DNA from: JALXCH01 sp964495805
GTDB taxonomy: Bacteria; Calditrichota; Calditrichia; RBG-13-44-9
Length of the DNA stretch: 64,000 nucleotides
Direction: 5' to 3'
Assembly (NCBI GenBank): GCA_964495805.1
Contig: CAZBWV010000038.1
Span: 1-64,000, forward strand
Shown here: in pieces, positions 16,941 to 25,484 of the stretch
Layout: the number at the start of each line of letters is the position of its first letter
Numbering within the stretch: position 1 is the first letter of the stretch
The notes under the pieces: model-generated
Told to the model about the DNA's origin: nothing
The model's input: only the letters and a program-made list of their open reading frames with translations
Database searches by the model: none
Translations under genes and position numbers: made by a program

Positions 16941-18881
16941 TTATTCCACATACAGCAGAATCATGGTCACGTCATCACTTAGCTCTTTTCGGGCACTGAA
17001 CCGCCGAATAGCTTCCAGAATCAGCTCCTTAAGCTGATGGGGTGGTGTTCCGTAATGTTTCTTAATCAAATTCACCAATCGCTGTTCACCGAATTCCTGA
17101 TCGCGCTTATTTTTCACTTCGGTCACCCCGTCGGTGTACAGGATGAGATAATCGCCGGATTTCAGTTCCACGGTTTCCTGACGATATTGCTGATCGGGCA
17201 GAAATCCCAGCACGATGCCACCGGTATCCAGCTGGCGGACGGACAGGTCTTTGCGCACCAGCAGAGGCGGATTGTGCCCTGCATTGGTAAAAGTAAATCG
17301 GCGGGTATGCCGATCGATGACGCCAAAGAAGAAGGTCGCATAATACCCTTCTGCGGTGGTTTCGGTGAGCAGGTTGTTCAACCTGGCTACAATTTCCACC
17401 ACCGGATAAATTTCCTTGAGCAGGCTCTTGAACCCCGCATAAAGCATCGCCATCAAAATGGAAGCAGGTGCTCCTTTGCCGGACACGTCGCCAATGGCCA
17501 GCCCCAGCATATTCTGTGAAGTACGGAACACATCGAAAAAATCCCCCCCGACAATACGTGCGGGAATGTTTACCGTGCTAATCTGGAACCCTTCGAAACG
17601 GGGTGGGCGCTCCGGTAACAGCGCCTTCTGAACACGGGAGGCAATAAGCAATTCGCTCTCCAGCCGTTTTTTCATAACCGCTTCTTCAAACAGCTGAGCG
17701 TTTGCAATGGCTATGACCGCCTGGCTGGCAAACGTCTCCAGCAGTTCCAGGTCTGCGGGGGTAAAATGGTTCAGCAAATCGCTTTCCACGGCAATCACCC
17801 CCATCACCTGGTTGCCATACAATAGCGGCACGGTAAGCTGAGAACGAGTGGATGGCCGCACTGAACAATATTCCGGTGAGCGGGAGACATCATTGATGAT
17901 GCTTGGCTTTTTGGTGGCAATCACTTTGCCGTAGATTCCTTTGTTCAACTTCAGGTGGATTTTGTCCAGCAGTTTCGGGTCGTATCCCCGGGTGACCACC
18001 CGACGTAACTCTTTGCGATGACGATCGATGAGAAAAATCCCCCCGGCATCGAAACTTACCAGCTGACTGATGGAATCCATAATGGCGTTGAGCACCTCAT
18101 CCAGTTTCAGACTGGCGGAAATTTTCTTCCCCACCTCCAGCAGCAGCCTATCCTGCAACGACTTCCGCTTAACTTCCGAATACAGCTGGGCGTTTTCCAT
18201 AATGTCCGATGTCTTCTGAAATACGCGAATAAACAATTCCCGAATACTGTGGAAATAAATGTATCGATTCAAAGAACTATCGAACAGCAGAAAACCGATA
18301 TGGCCTTTAAAACTAATCATGGGGAAAAAATAATAGAACCGGCCTTCCGGGAGGGTACTAAGCAATTCGTCAATCAGGGGATGTTGCCCGCGCAATTTAT
18401 GCAGCGGATAAAAATTTACATTCTCTTTGAACAGATTGAGAAATCCTTTTTTATTTTCTACCTTAATCAAACTGGGCAGGGGTAAATCCGCGGGATGGTA
18501 AGCCATCAGCTCATAGTCGCGTCCCCAGCAAAGATAAAACGCCCAGGCATGGTCGGAAAAATTTTCCTGAAGGAATTTTTTAAATTTCTGAATCAGCACC
18601 GGGTATTCCAGAGTGGCATTCAGTTCCCGATTAAATTGCTGGAAAGAAGTGGAGATGCGATACAACTCCTGATAAAAATTTCGATCCACAAAATTCCGAA
18701 TAAAACGGGTGATCTCTTCATAGTAATACAATCCGGGGATCAGGACCAGAAAGAATGCCAACAGCGAGGAATGAACTCCCAACCAGGAGAGAAAAACGGA
18801 AACAAGCACAAACCAAAGGGCGAACAGTGCACTGGTTAGCAGAATGCGTAATGTTTTTTTAAAAAAGGGGCTTTGCTTCAC
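16941..18881 (-). CDS. Membrane GAF-SpoIIE/RsbU-type PP2C phosphatase
   Basis: 646 residues. Two N-terminal helices (about 10-52) anchor the protein. A poorly conserved region follows (about 60-235), then a GAF domain (about 245-400, with GIYGKVIATKKP and QLTVPLLYGNQVMGVI), then a SpoIIE phosphatase domain (about 430-646). Metal-binding and catalytic motifs are GGDFFDVF, GDVSGKGAPA, TNAGHNPPLL and LYTDGVTE. Such proteins dephosphorylate STAS anti-anti-sigma factors in partner-switching pathways or related targets. No STAS or anti-sigma kinase gene lies nearby, so the target is unknown. It lies 54 bp upstream of the PAP2 gene. Confidence 0.9.
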   Translation of the reverse strand: MKQSPFFKKTLRILLTSALFALWFVLVSVFLSWLGVHSSLLAFFLVLIPGLYYYEEITRFIRNFVDRNFYQELYRISTSFQQFNRELNATLEYPVLIQKFKKFLQENFSDHAWAFYLCWGRDYELMAYHPADLPLPSLIKVENKKGFLNLFKENVNFYPLHKLRGQHPLIDELLSTLPEGRFYYFFPMISFKGHIGFLLFDSSLNRYIYFHSIRELFIRVFQKTSDIMENAQLYSEVKRKSLQDRLLLEVGKKISASLKLDEVLNAIMDSISQLVSFDAGGIFLIDRHRKELRRVVTRGYDPKLLDKIHLKLNKGIYGKVIATKKPSIINDVSRSPEYCSVRPSTRSQLTVPLLYGNQVMGVIAVESDLLNHFTPADLELLETFASQAVIAIANAQLFEEAVMKKRLESELLIASRVQKALLPERPPRFEGFQISTVNIPARIVGGDFFDVFRTSQNMLGLAIGDVSGKGAPASILMAMLYAGFKSLLKEIYPVVEIVARLNNLLTETTAEGYYATFFFGVIDRHTRRFTFTNAGHNPPLLVRKDLSVRQLDTGGIVLGFLPDQQYRQETVELKSGDYLILYTDGVTEVKNKRDQEFGEQRLVNLIKKHYGTPPHQLKELILEAIRRFSARKELSDDVTMILLYVE

Positions 18882-19234
18882 CGAAAATCACTCCAAATCA
18901 GAAATTAAATATACCAGTTGGACGCTCTTGAAATCAAGATATTGAAAATTTAACCCTGTAGTGGGGAGGAAGTTTCCGGAAAAAAAATCGAATTAAACAG
19001 GAAGGGAACACGAAATCATCCGCCAGTAAATTACCAGATACAACTTTCTTTCCACCTCCCGGGAAGTCAATTATTCCGAACAGAATATCAGGAGAGGTGG
19101 AAGGATGCAGGGAATTCCGACAATGCAAGAAATTTTTCTTTTTTTTCAAAAAAATAAAAATTGCGGAACTTTGTGGCAAAATACGGGTTTGTTTAATCTA
19201 ATTTATGTGAAGTTAAACTAAACCGGAACGTATC
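18882..19234. other. Divergent intergenic region
   Basis: A 353-bp gap between the divergent SpoIIE phosphatase and HEAT-repeat genes. It contains a T/A-rich run at 19135-19162 and a small inverted repeat GTTTAA (19191-19196) / TTAAAC (19213-19218) just before the HEAT gene. No confident promoter, RNA gene or conserved ORF was seen. Confidence 0.4.
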
Positions 19235-20137
19235 ATGAATTTATTCAAGCAAGTTGAAAATTGGAAGGACGTGCTGGATCGTCTTTCCGCCATCCGGGAA
19301 CAAGAGGACTATACCCCCGAGAACGTGGAATACATTCGGGAGAGTCTGCAATCTCCCGACGAAAAAATTCGGGGTGGTGCAGCACTGGCGGCAGAAGGTT
19401 GCCTGCTGGAGCCGCACATTCTGGACCTGCTCATCCATCTGGCAGAAAACGATAGCAGTAACGCCATTCGCAAAGCCGCTCTGCAATCGCTGGGAGGCAT
19501 TATTTACGAAGGTGTGATGCAGGATTTTGAATCGTCCACCGGGCCGGACACCGCCCTGGACGAATCTGAGGAGTGGGACGAAATTCAACTGGAAAGCTTG
19601 CGCGAGGATTACCTGCGCACCAAGAATCTGCTTTTCTCCATTCTGCAAAACGAAGAAGAAGATCTAGAAATACGCGAAGCGGCTCTGATGTCCCTGAGCA
19701 ATTTAGGATTTCTGGAAGAGGTTCGCGAATGGATTTCCGATTTCATTCATATGCCGGAAGAATCCGCGCGACTGGTGGCATTACATGCCATGGGTAAATT
19801 CCCGCTCTATTGGATCCAGACTCTCAGCAAATTTCTGGAACCGGGACAACCCAAACCTCTTCTGTTAGAAGCCATCAGCTCCAGTTATGCTTCGGATTCG
19901 GAACTACTGGCACGGAAGATCGAACAGCTCCTCTCCTCCGACGATCCGGATATTCTTTCGTACGCCCTGTTAACGCTGGCCAATCTGAACAAAACGGAAA
20001 ATTTAGGCGAAATTTTACAGAACTTCAGCCTGCATCAGGATGAGCGGGTACGCAAAGCAGCACGAGAAGGGATTGAACACTTCACCCGACTCAATTTCGA
20101 ACGCTACATCAAAGACGAATTTGGTTTTCAGGAATAG
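19235..20137 (+). CDS. HEAT-repeat protein
   Basis: 300 residues, acidic and almost entirely helical, with recurring ~30-residue repeats such as DEKIRGGAALAAEGCL, SNAIRKAALQSLGGI, DLEIREAALMSLSNLGF, ESARLVALHAMGKF and DERVRKAAREGIEHF. These are HEAT/PBS-lyase-like repeats that form a protein-binding solenoid. There is no signal peptide, so it is probably cytoplasmic. No specific function can be assigned. It is monocistronic between a divergent phosphatase and the convergent CBB operon. Confidence 0.8.
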   Translation: MNLFKQVENWKDVLDRLSAIREQEDYTPENVEYIRESLQSPDEKIRGGAALAAEGCLLEPHILDLLIHLAENDSSNAIRKAALQSLGGIIYEGVMQDFESSTGPDTALDESEEWDEIQLESLREDYLRTKNLLFSILQNEEEDLEIREAALMSLSNLGFLEEVREWISDFIHMPEESARLVALHAMGKFPLYWIQTLSKFLEPGQPKPLLLEAISSSYASDSELLARKIEQLLSSDDPDILSYALLTLANLNKTENLGEILQNFSLHQDERVRKAAREGIEHFTRLNFERYIKDEFGFQE

Positions 20138-20192
20138 CGATTCGGGAAAGTTTAACCGGATGTTTCATTTCAAGGAAGAAAACACCTGAATA

Positions 20193-20224
20193 CCGGCAGT
20201 TATTCTGCATGAAATAACTGCCGG
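20193..20224. terminator. Convergent hairpin between HEAT gene and CBB operon
   Basis: A perfect 12-bp stem, CCGGCAGTTATT (20193-20204) and AATAACTGCCGG (20213-20224), with an 8-nt loop, lies between the two convergent stop codons. There is no strong T-tract immediately after it, so it may act as a bidirectional terminator or mRNA 3' stabiliser. Confidence 0.65.
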
Positions 20225-20238
20225 AACAGGTACATTAT

Positions 20239-21171
20239 TTATTTTTCGGTTACCTTCAGCGTGTTCAACAGATGGTACACAATAAGCAGCTGAGTTAATG
20301 CCAGCGGATAGCTGATTTTTGTTACTTCACCATCCTGATATTCTCCGATGGTGGTGTTTCGCAACTCTTCAAATCCCGGTAAATGCCGCCAGATGGTCTC
20401 TTCCATTTCCTGAGCCTTTTCCGGCGGCGTGTCGCCGGTAATATGCAAAAAGTCCACCGGACGCCCCTCGTCGCGCCCAAGCGTGACTGAGATGCATTTG
20501 TTCCGCGCATTGGGTGTATCGTCGATGAAGTCGGAAAAATCGGGATGCGGAATGGTGGGACGCAGCACCAGATTCACATTCAGATGCCCACCGGTTTCTT
20601 CCTTTTTCCCCTCCGGCCGATAGAAATTTACCACAATATCTGCATAGGAGCGCTGGGGACGGATGTAGGTTTTGGAATCGTGCTCCCTGGCTTTGATGGC
20701 TTTAAGCACTTCTTCTTCGGTGTAACCACGTTTGGTGGTATCCCGCTTTATTTTCCATTTAATGCGCAATTCTTCTTCCGGGTCCAGATACACTTTGACA
20801 TCAAACACATCGCGCATCCGACGGGTGTAAAAAGGGAGCAATCCCTCAATAATCACAAAATCGCGTGGTTTCACGTACTCCGGCGGATCGAAATCGCCGG
20901 TGGAGTGGTTGTACACCGGTTTCAGGATCGGTTTGCCCTCCCGAAGCAGGCGGATGTGCTGCTCCATGATGTCGATGTAGTTACAGTCCGGATGCAGGGC
21001 GGTAATACCCAATTCTTTACGCTGTTTCCGATTGTACTTGTGGTAATCATCCGCACAGATGTTGGTCACCCGGTCGGGTCCCAGAATTTTCTCAATCCCC
21101 TTGGAAATTGTCGTCTTACCAGCGGCACTATCCCCCACAATTCCCAGCATGATAGGTCCTTTTGGTCGCAT
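20239..21171 (-). CDS. prk: Phosphoribulokinase
   Basis: 310 residues starting at MRPKGPIMLG; the ATG at 21171 follows AAGGAAGGAG with good spacing, so the longer open frame upstream is rejected. The P-loop GDSAAGKT lies at 13-20, followed by CADDYHKY, YNHSTGDFDPPEYV and VIIEGLLPFYT, all typical of PRK. The enzyme phosphorylates ribulose 5-phosphate to RuBP. The length is closer to plant/cyanobacterial-type PRK than to the ~290-residue proteobacterial type. It is the last gene of the seven-gene CBB operon. Confidence 0.93.
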   Translation of the reverse strand: MRPKGPIMLGIVGDSAAGKTTISKGIEKILGPDRVTNICADDYHKYNRKQRKELGITALHPDCNYIDIMEQHIRLLREGKPILKPVYNHSTGDFDPPEYVKPRDFVIIEGLLPFYTRRMRDVFDVKVYLDPEEELRIKWKIKRDTTKRGYTEEEVLKAIKAREHDSKTYIRPQRSYADIVVNFYRPEGKKEETGGHLNVNLVLRPTIPHPDFSDFIDDTPNARNKCISVTLGRDEGRPVDFLHITGDTPPEKAQEMEETIWRHLPGFEELRNTTIGEYQDGEVTKISYPLALTQLLIVYHLLNTLKVTEK

Positions 21172-21296
21172 GACGTTTTCTCCTTCCTTTTTTATATTCC
21201 TGTGAAAAAAACACTCCTTTTCTGTCTTTACCCGAATATGGGCAAAGACTCTCTTTCCTTGTCCGGAAACTGACCGGCGAAGGCCCATGTTTCAGG

Positions 21297-22025
21297 TTAT
21301 TTCTGCACTACTCTGCGAAACAGGTTCAAAGATTGAGCGTGTATGGTTTCCAGCAAGTTCAGATTGAATCCGGAAGCGCCCGGTGCCACTAAAATGGCAT
21401 GGGCAAATGAGCTCCCGAAGGTGTAATCGTTATAAAACACCACCGTAGGAATTCCCGCTGCCACAGCCGCGCGAAGTCCTTCTTCGGAATCTTCCACTGC
21501 CAGGGTTTCTTCGGCAGCGTATCCGGTTTGCTCCAGACACATCGGATACAGTTTTCCTTCCGGGCCGGTCTTGGGACCACTTTCTTTTCCCAGTATTACC
21601 CGGAAATGGGTGGCAAATTCGCTCAGCTGGTTCTGGAGCAGAGCCCGGATTTGCGTCTCGTAGGAGGTGGAGACAATCGCCAGTTCCATGCCACGCTGGA
21701 CCGCTTCGGCAATCAGTTCCCGGATACCCTCACGCAGGCGAAGCGTCGGTAAATATTTCTCGATGTAAATGCGCTGCTTTAACGGAGCAAACTTACTCAC
21801 AATCTCTTCAATTTCCCCGGCGGGAAGACCCTGATCGGTCAGGGTCTTCCGCAACCGATTCACATTGCCCGGAATAGGGAGCAGCTCCAGAAACTCCTCC
21901 CACGACCAGCGAATCGACAGTCCCAGCTGTTCCATGGCGTCGTTGCTGGCCGGGAGGTGACCGTACCGTTCACTATCCACCAATGTTCCATCGACATCGA
22001 AAATCAGTAACTTCAATTCAGGCAA
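21297..22025 (-). CDS. cbbY: CbbY-like HAD phosphatase
   Basis: 242 residues. HAD motif I is FDVDGTLVDS (nucleophile D10/D12 region), motif II is VSTS, and motif III/IV lie in GKLYPMCLEQ and AVEDSEEGLRAAVAAG. A helical cap domain sits between motifs I and II. In CBB operons, CbbY dephosphorylates xylulose-1,5-bisphosphate, a misfire inhibitor of RuBisCO. The position directly after the RuBisCO gene supports this; phosphoglycolate phosphatase is the alternative. Confidence 0.8.
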   Translation of the reverse strand: MPELKLLIFDVDGTLVDSERYGHLPASNDAMEQLGLSIRWSWEEFLELLPIPGNVNRLRKTLTDQGLPAGEIEEIVSKFAPLKQRIYIEKYLPTLRLREGIRELIAEAVQRGMELAIVSTSYETQIRALLQNQLSEFATHFRVILGKESGPKTGPEGKLYPMCLEQTGYAAEETLAVEDSEEGLRAAVAAGIPTVVFYNDYTFGSSFAHAILVAPGASGFNLNLLETIHAQSLNLFRRVVQK

Positions 22026-22078
22026 CGCTTCACTCCTGCTTGATAAATGGGTCTCTGTTATGCGTCAAAACGTATGGT

Positions 22079-23485
22079 TTATTCCAGAAAATCTTTCAGT
22101 TTTTCCCGCCATCCGGGATACAGGCGATCGGCGTCGTGCGGGAAGGAAACAAAAGCCCGGGCAAACGCGCGGTGTTCTTTGGCAAACTCAAACACATCCG
22201 CCCCTTCGCGCCACATCTGTTCGGCCTGGCGCATGGATTTGGCTCCTTCTGCCGGTCCGTCCACATGTCCGTAACAGCCACCGCCAGCGGTCATAATCAC
22301 GTTGGAGTGCCCCAGATTCTCGAAGAAACCGGGTGCGCGCAGGGCGTTCATTCCGCCGGAAATAATCGGCGTGGTGGGTTTCATACCCAGCCAATCCTGA
22401 TGGTACATGGGTCCATCCGCCGCATCGGCTGTAATCATTTCGGCAATCATCTTGTCGTCCTTGTAACCTTCCATCTTCCCAAATCCCATGGTTCCCACAT
22501 GGATTCCGGAGGCACCCTGCAACCGTGCCATTTTCGCCAGTACAAATGCCGAATAACCGCGGTTGGTGCGGGGAGAGGTCACCATTCCGTGACCGGCCCG
22601 GTGGTAATGCAGGAATTGATTGGGGAAGTGCCGTCGGGCAGTGGTAATCGCAGCGGGTCCACCGACAAATCCATCCACCAGAAAAGCCACGTGATGGGCA
22701 AATTCCCCGAACTGTTCCAGAATGTACTCTCCACGGGCAATCATTTCGAACGGATCATCTGCGGTAATGTTGGCAGAAAAGAGTTTGGCCTTGCCGGTCT
22801 TGTCCTGAGCGCGCTTCATGGCATCCACCACCAGGGGAATCACCTTCTTCATCGGAGCAAAAACCTGATTGCCCTGCGGTTCGTCATTCTTAATAAAATC
22901 GCCTTCCAGCCAGAACTCATAGGCTGCTTTGGCAAATGGCTCGGGTCGCAAACCCAGCTTGGGTTTAATGATGGTTCCCACAATAAAACCACCGTTCACC
23001 ACCGGACGTCCCAGCACGCGCCACAAATCGGCAATTCCCTTGGAGGGTCCATCGAACAGCTGCAAATAGCGCGGCGGGAAATAAAAATCGTACATCTTGG
23101 CATATTCAATATCTGCCATTCCCTGGTTATTCCCAATGGCCAGAGTCAGAAACGACACAATCATTGCCCGTCCATCGATGATGTTGCGATCGAACAGTTC
23201 CACCGGATAAGCGATTTTCATTTCTTCCTTTTCCGGGTCGATAAAATAAACCGTCGCATCGATTTTACGGGTGAAATCGTCAGTCGTTTTCACCTCCACA
23301 TTGGTGCCGGTGGAAGATTCCGCAGCAAAGTGCGCCGCCGCCCGTAAATAATCCCCGGGGGATTTCGGATCGGGATAGTGTTTGGGATTGGGTTTCATCT
23401 TGTAGTAAGCCAGCACAAAATCCCCGCTGCGGATTAAATCCTCTTCTTTGAGATTCAGATTGGTGTACCGGAGAGATTGATCCAT
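22079..23485 (-). CDS. cbbM: Ribulose-1,5-bisphosphate carboxylase/oxygenase, form II
   Basis: 468 residues, closely resembling form II RuBisCO such as Rhodospirillum rubrum CbbM throughout. The active site is complete: K174 in GTIIKPKLG, carbamylated K199 with D201 and E202 in GDFIKNDEP, the histidine in HYHRAGHG (about 292-300), loop-6 K337 in GTMGFGKMEG, and ISGGMNA. This excludes a RuBisCO-like protein. Compared with R. rubrum, an 8-residue insertion lies at about residues 32-43 (PNPKHYPDPKSPGD region), shifting all active-site numbers by 8. No small subunit, activase (CbbQ/CbbO) or carboxysome genes are nearby. It lies between glpX and the CbbY-like gene. Confidence 0.96.
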   Translation of the reverse strand: MDQSLRYTNLNLKEEDLIRSGDFVLAYYKMKPNPKHYPDPKSPGDYLRAAAHFAAESSTGTNVEVKTTDDFTRKIDATVYFIDPEKEEMKIAYPVELFDRNIIDGRAMIVSFLTLAIGNNQGMADIEYAKMYDFYFPPRYLQLFDGPSKGIADLWRVLGRPVVNGGFIVGTIIKPKLGLRPEPFAKAAYEFWLEGDFIKNDEPQGNQVFAPMKKVIPLVVDAMKRAQDKTGKAKLFSANITADDPFEMIARGEYILEQFGEFAHHVAFLVDGFVGGPAAITTARRHFPNQFLHYHRAGHGMVTSPRTNRGYSAFVLAKMARLQGASGIHVGTMGFGKMEGYKDDKMIAEMITADAADGPMYHQDWLGMKPTTPIISGGMNALRAPGFFENLGHSNVIMTAGGGCYGHVDGPAEGAKSMRQAEQMWREGADVFEFAKEHRAFARAFVSFPHDADRLYPGWREKLKDFLE

Positions 23486-23582
23486 GATTAAACTCCTTTA
23501 TGTTTTATAACTCCGTTATTTTTAAAATAAGACATGTGATATTTTTCTTTTTTTGAATATTCTATTCCAATATGGCAAACGT

Positions 23583-24572
23583 TTAATCGTATTGAATGGA
23601 ACTGATGCGCATGAGTTTTTCGAAGGAATGATGCGATTCAATGTAGCGAATGGTACCGGTTTTTCCCCGCATGACCATGGAGTGAGTCACGGCTCCGCGA
23701 CCGGTGTACCGCACTCCTTTCAGGAAAGTGCCTCCGGAGATACCGGTGGCAGCAAAGAAGATGTCGTCGCTGGTAATCAGCTCATCAACATTCAGTATGC
23801 GGTTGATGTCGTATCCCGCAGCCAGCACGTTCTCTTTTTCTTTTTCAGATTGAGGGTCCAACCGGGCTAATATTTCGCCACCCAGAATTTTAATCGCTGT
23901 GGCAGCCAGCACACCCTCCGGTGTTCCGCCGGTTCCCATCATCACATCCACATCGGAATCCGGAGAAACCGCCATCAGCGCCCCGGCCACATCGCCATCG
24001 GTATGTAACTGAATGCGTGCACCCGCCTTGCGAATGTCCGCAATCAGTTGCTGATGCCGGGGTTTGTCCAGTACAAATACCACCAGATCGTCCACATCCT
24101 TACCTAATGCTTTGGCAATGTTTTTCAGATTATCTTCCACAGGTGCTTCCAGATCGATGACATTTCGGGCTTCCGGACCTACCACCAATTTTTTCATATA
24201 AAAAGCTGGTCCGGGATTAAACATGGTGCCCCGCGGGGCAATGGAAATGACCGAAATCGCATTGGGGCGTCCAAAAGCCAGCAAACGCGTCCCCTCCACC
24301 GGATCTACCGCCACATCCATTTTGGGACCCTTACCGGTACCGACCCGTTCTCCGTTGTAGAGCATGGGTGCCTGATCTTTCTCTCCTTCTCCGATCACCA
24401 CAATGCCATCGATGTCGATCACGTTAAAGCTCATCCGCATGGCATCCACAGCGGCGCCGTCTCCGGCTTCCTTATCCCCCTTGCCCAGCCAGCGGGCAGC
24501 AGCCAGGGCGGCTGCTTCGGTTACCCGAACCAGGTCCAAAGCCAGATTTCGTTGAGGTGCTTCTTTCGCCAT
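23583..24572 (-). CDS. glpX: Class II fructose-1,6-bisphosphatase (GlpX)
   Basis: 329 residues with GlpX signatures: AGDGAAVDAMR, VIGEGEKDQAPML, AVDPVEGTRL and the C-terminal ATGISGGTFLKGV. It hydrolyses fructose 1,6-bisphosphate; cyanobacterial-type relatives also act on sedoheptulose 1,7-bisphosphate, and since no separate SBPase is present in the operon a dual role is plausible inference. GGAG lies before the ATG. It is 97 bp upstream of cbbM. Confidence 0.93.
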   Translation of the reverse strand: MAKEAPQRNLALDLVRVTEAAALAAARWLGKGDKEAGDGAAVDAMRMSFNVIDIDGIVVIGEGEKDQAPMLYNGERVGTGKGPKMDVAVDPVEGTRLLAFGRPNAISVISIAPRGTMFNPGPAFYMKKLVVGPEARNVIDLEAPVEDNLKNIAKALGKDVDDLVVFVLDKPRHQQLIADIRKAGARIQLHTDGDVAGALMAVSPDSDVDVMMGTGGTPEGVLAATAIKILGGEILARLDPQSEKEKENVLAAGYDINRILNVDELITSDDIFFAATGISGGTFLKGVRYTGRGAVTHSMVMRGKTGTIRYIESHHSFEKLMRISSIQYD

Positions 24573-24609
24573 GATTCTTTCTCCATATATTTATTTTGAT
24601 TTCACCCGT

Positions 24610-24653
24610 GGTCTGCTTCGCATAGCTTCCCGAAACCGGGAACTGAGCAGACC
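24610..24653 (-). promoter_or_regulatory. Hairpin between rpe and glpX
   Basis: GGTCTGCT (24610-24617) pairs with AGCAGACC (24646-24653), enclosing a second hairpin TTCCCG / CGGGAA (24627-24632, 24637-24642). It lies in the 129-bp rpe-glpX spacer of the CBB operon and could modulate mRNA processing or read-through. No U-tract follows in the operon direction. Confidence 0.5.
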
Positions 24654-24701
24654 CCACAGGTTTGGTTTTTTAGCCACTGAATTGGAACAAACCGTACCGA
24701 T

Positions 24702-25382
24702 TTACACAGCTACTTCGCCAGAAATGGCACGATTGGCGGACTGGCGGATGTCATTCATTGCCTGGACAATATCCGGAGCACGGAAGATGGCACTTCCGGC
24801 TACCAGCACATTGGCTCCACTGCGCGCCACCTCCGCTGCCGTCTCGGGATTCACCCCACCGTCCACTTCCAGATAAATGTCTCGACCCACTTCCTGAATC
24901 ATCCGGCGGGCGCGTGCAATTTTATTCAGCCCCTGCCGAATGAATTTCTGTCCCCCAAAACCGGGATTCACGGTCATAATTAACAGCAGGTCCATGTCCT
25001 CCAATACGTCCTCGATGGTGCTCAGGGAAGTAGCGGGATTCAGGGAAACGCCGGCTTTAATCCCGTGCTGATGAATGTTCTGGATGGTACGGTGCAAATG
25101 GGTACAGGCCTCCTGATGCACGGTCAGGATGTCGGCGCCCGCTTCCACATAATCGTCGATGTACAAATCGGGATTGGAAATCATCAGGTGCACGTCCAGC
25201 GGAATATCTACAATCCGTTTGATGGTTTTCACCATATTGGGACCAAAGGTCAAATTGGGAACAAAATGCCCGTCCATTACATCGATGTGAATAAAATCGG
25301 CGCCGTTTTCCGCCACCCGGCGAACCTGCTCTTCCAGCTTCAGTAAATCTGCCGATAGAATTGAGGGTGCGATGAGAACCAT
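24702..25382 (-). CDS. rpe: Ribulose-phosphate 3-epimerase
   Basis: 226 residues, a TIM barrel with standard motifs: APSILSAD, HIDVMDGHFVPNLTFGP, DVHLMI, MTVNPGFGGQKF and EVDGGVNPETA. It interconverts ribulose 5-phosphate and xylulose 5-phosphate, regenerating the PRK substrate. Full length and placed between aldolase and glpX in the CBB operon. Confidence 0.95.
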   Translation of the reverse strand: MVLIAPSILSADLLKLEEQVRRVAENGADFIHIDVMDGHFVPNLTFGPNMVKTIKRIVDIPLDVHLMISNPDLYIDDYVEAGADILTVHQEACTHLHRTIQNIHQHGIKAGVSLNPATSLSTIEDVLEDMDLLLIMTVNPGFGGQKFIRQGLNKIARARRMIQEVGRDIYLEVDGGVNPETAAEVARSGANVLVAGSAIFRAPDIVQAMNDIRQSANRAISGEVAV

Positions 25383-25437
25383 AATTGCCTCTTTTTCTGG
25401 TTAAGTGATCTGGTTGCGTGCCAGGAAACCAACCCGA

Positions 25438-25470
25438 TGGAATCGGGAACCCTGACAATTCCCGATTCCA
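25438..25470 (-). promoter_or_regulatory. Strong hairpin between fba and rpe
   Basis: A perfect 12-bp stem, TGGAATCGGGAA (25438-25449) and TTCCCGATTCCA (25459-25470), with a 9-nt loop, sits in the 102-bp spacer inside the CBB operon. It starts 14 bp after the aldolase stop. There is no adjacent T-tract, so partial attenuation or 3'-end protection of the tkt-fba message is likelier than full termination. Confidence 0.55.
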
Positions 25471-25484
25471 CCATCGGGAGGTTA

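Noticed and set aside
21983..23347. 454-codon plus-strand open frame antisense to RuBisCO
   Set aside because: It is the shadow of a highly conserved gene, has no ribosome-binding site and resembles no protein.
22079..23485. RuBisCO-like (form IV) or form III enzyme
   Set aside because: All catalytic lysines and metal ligands are present and the whole sequence reads as form II; PRK in the same operon supports a CBB role.
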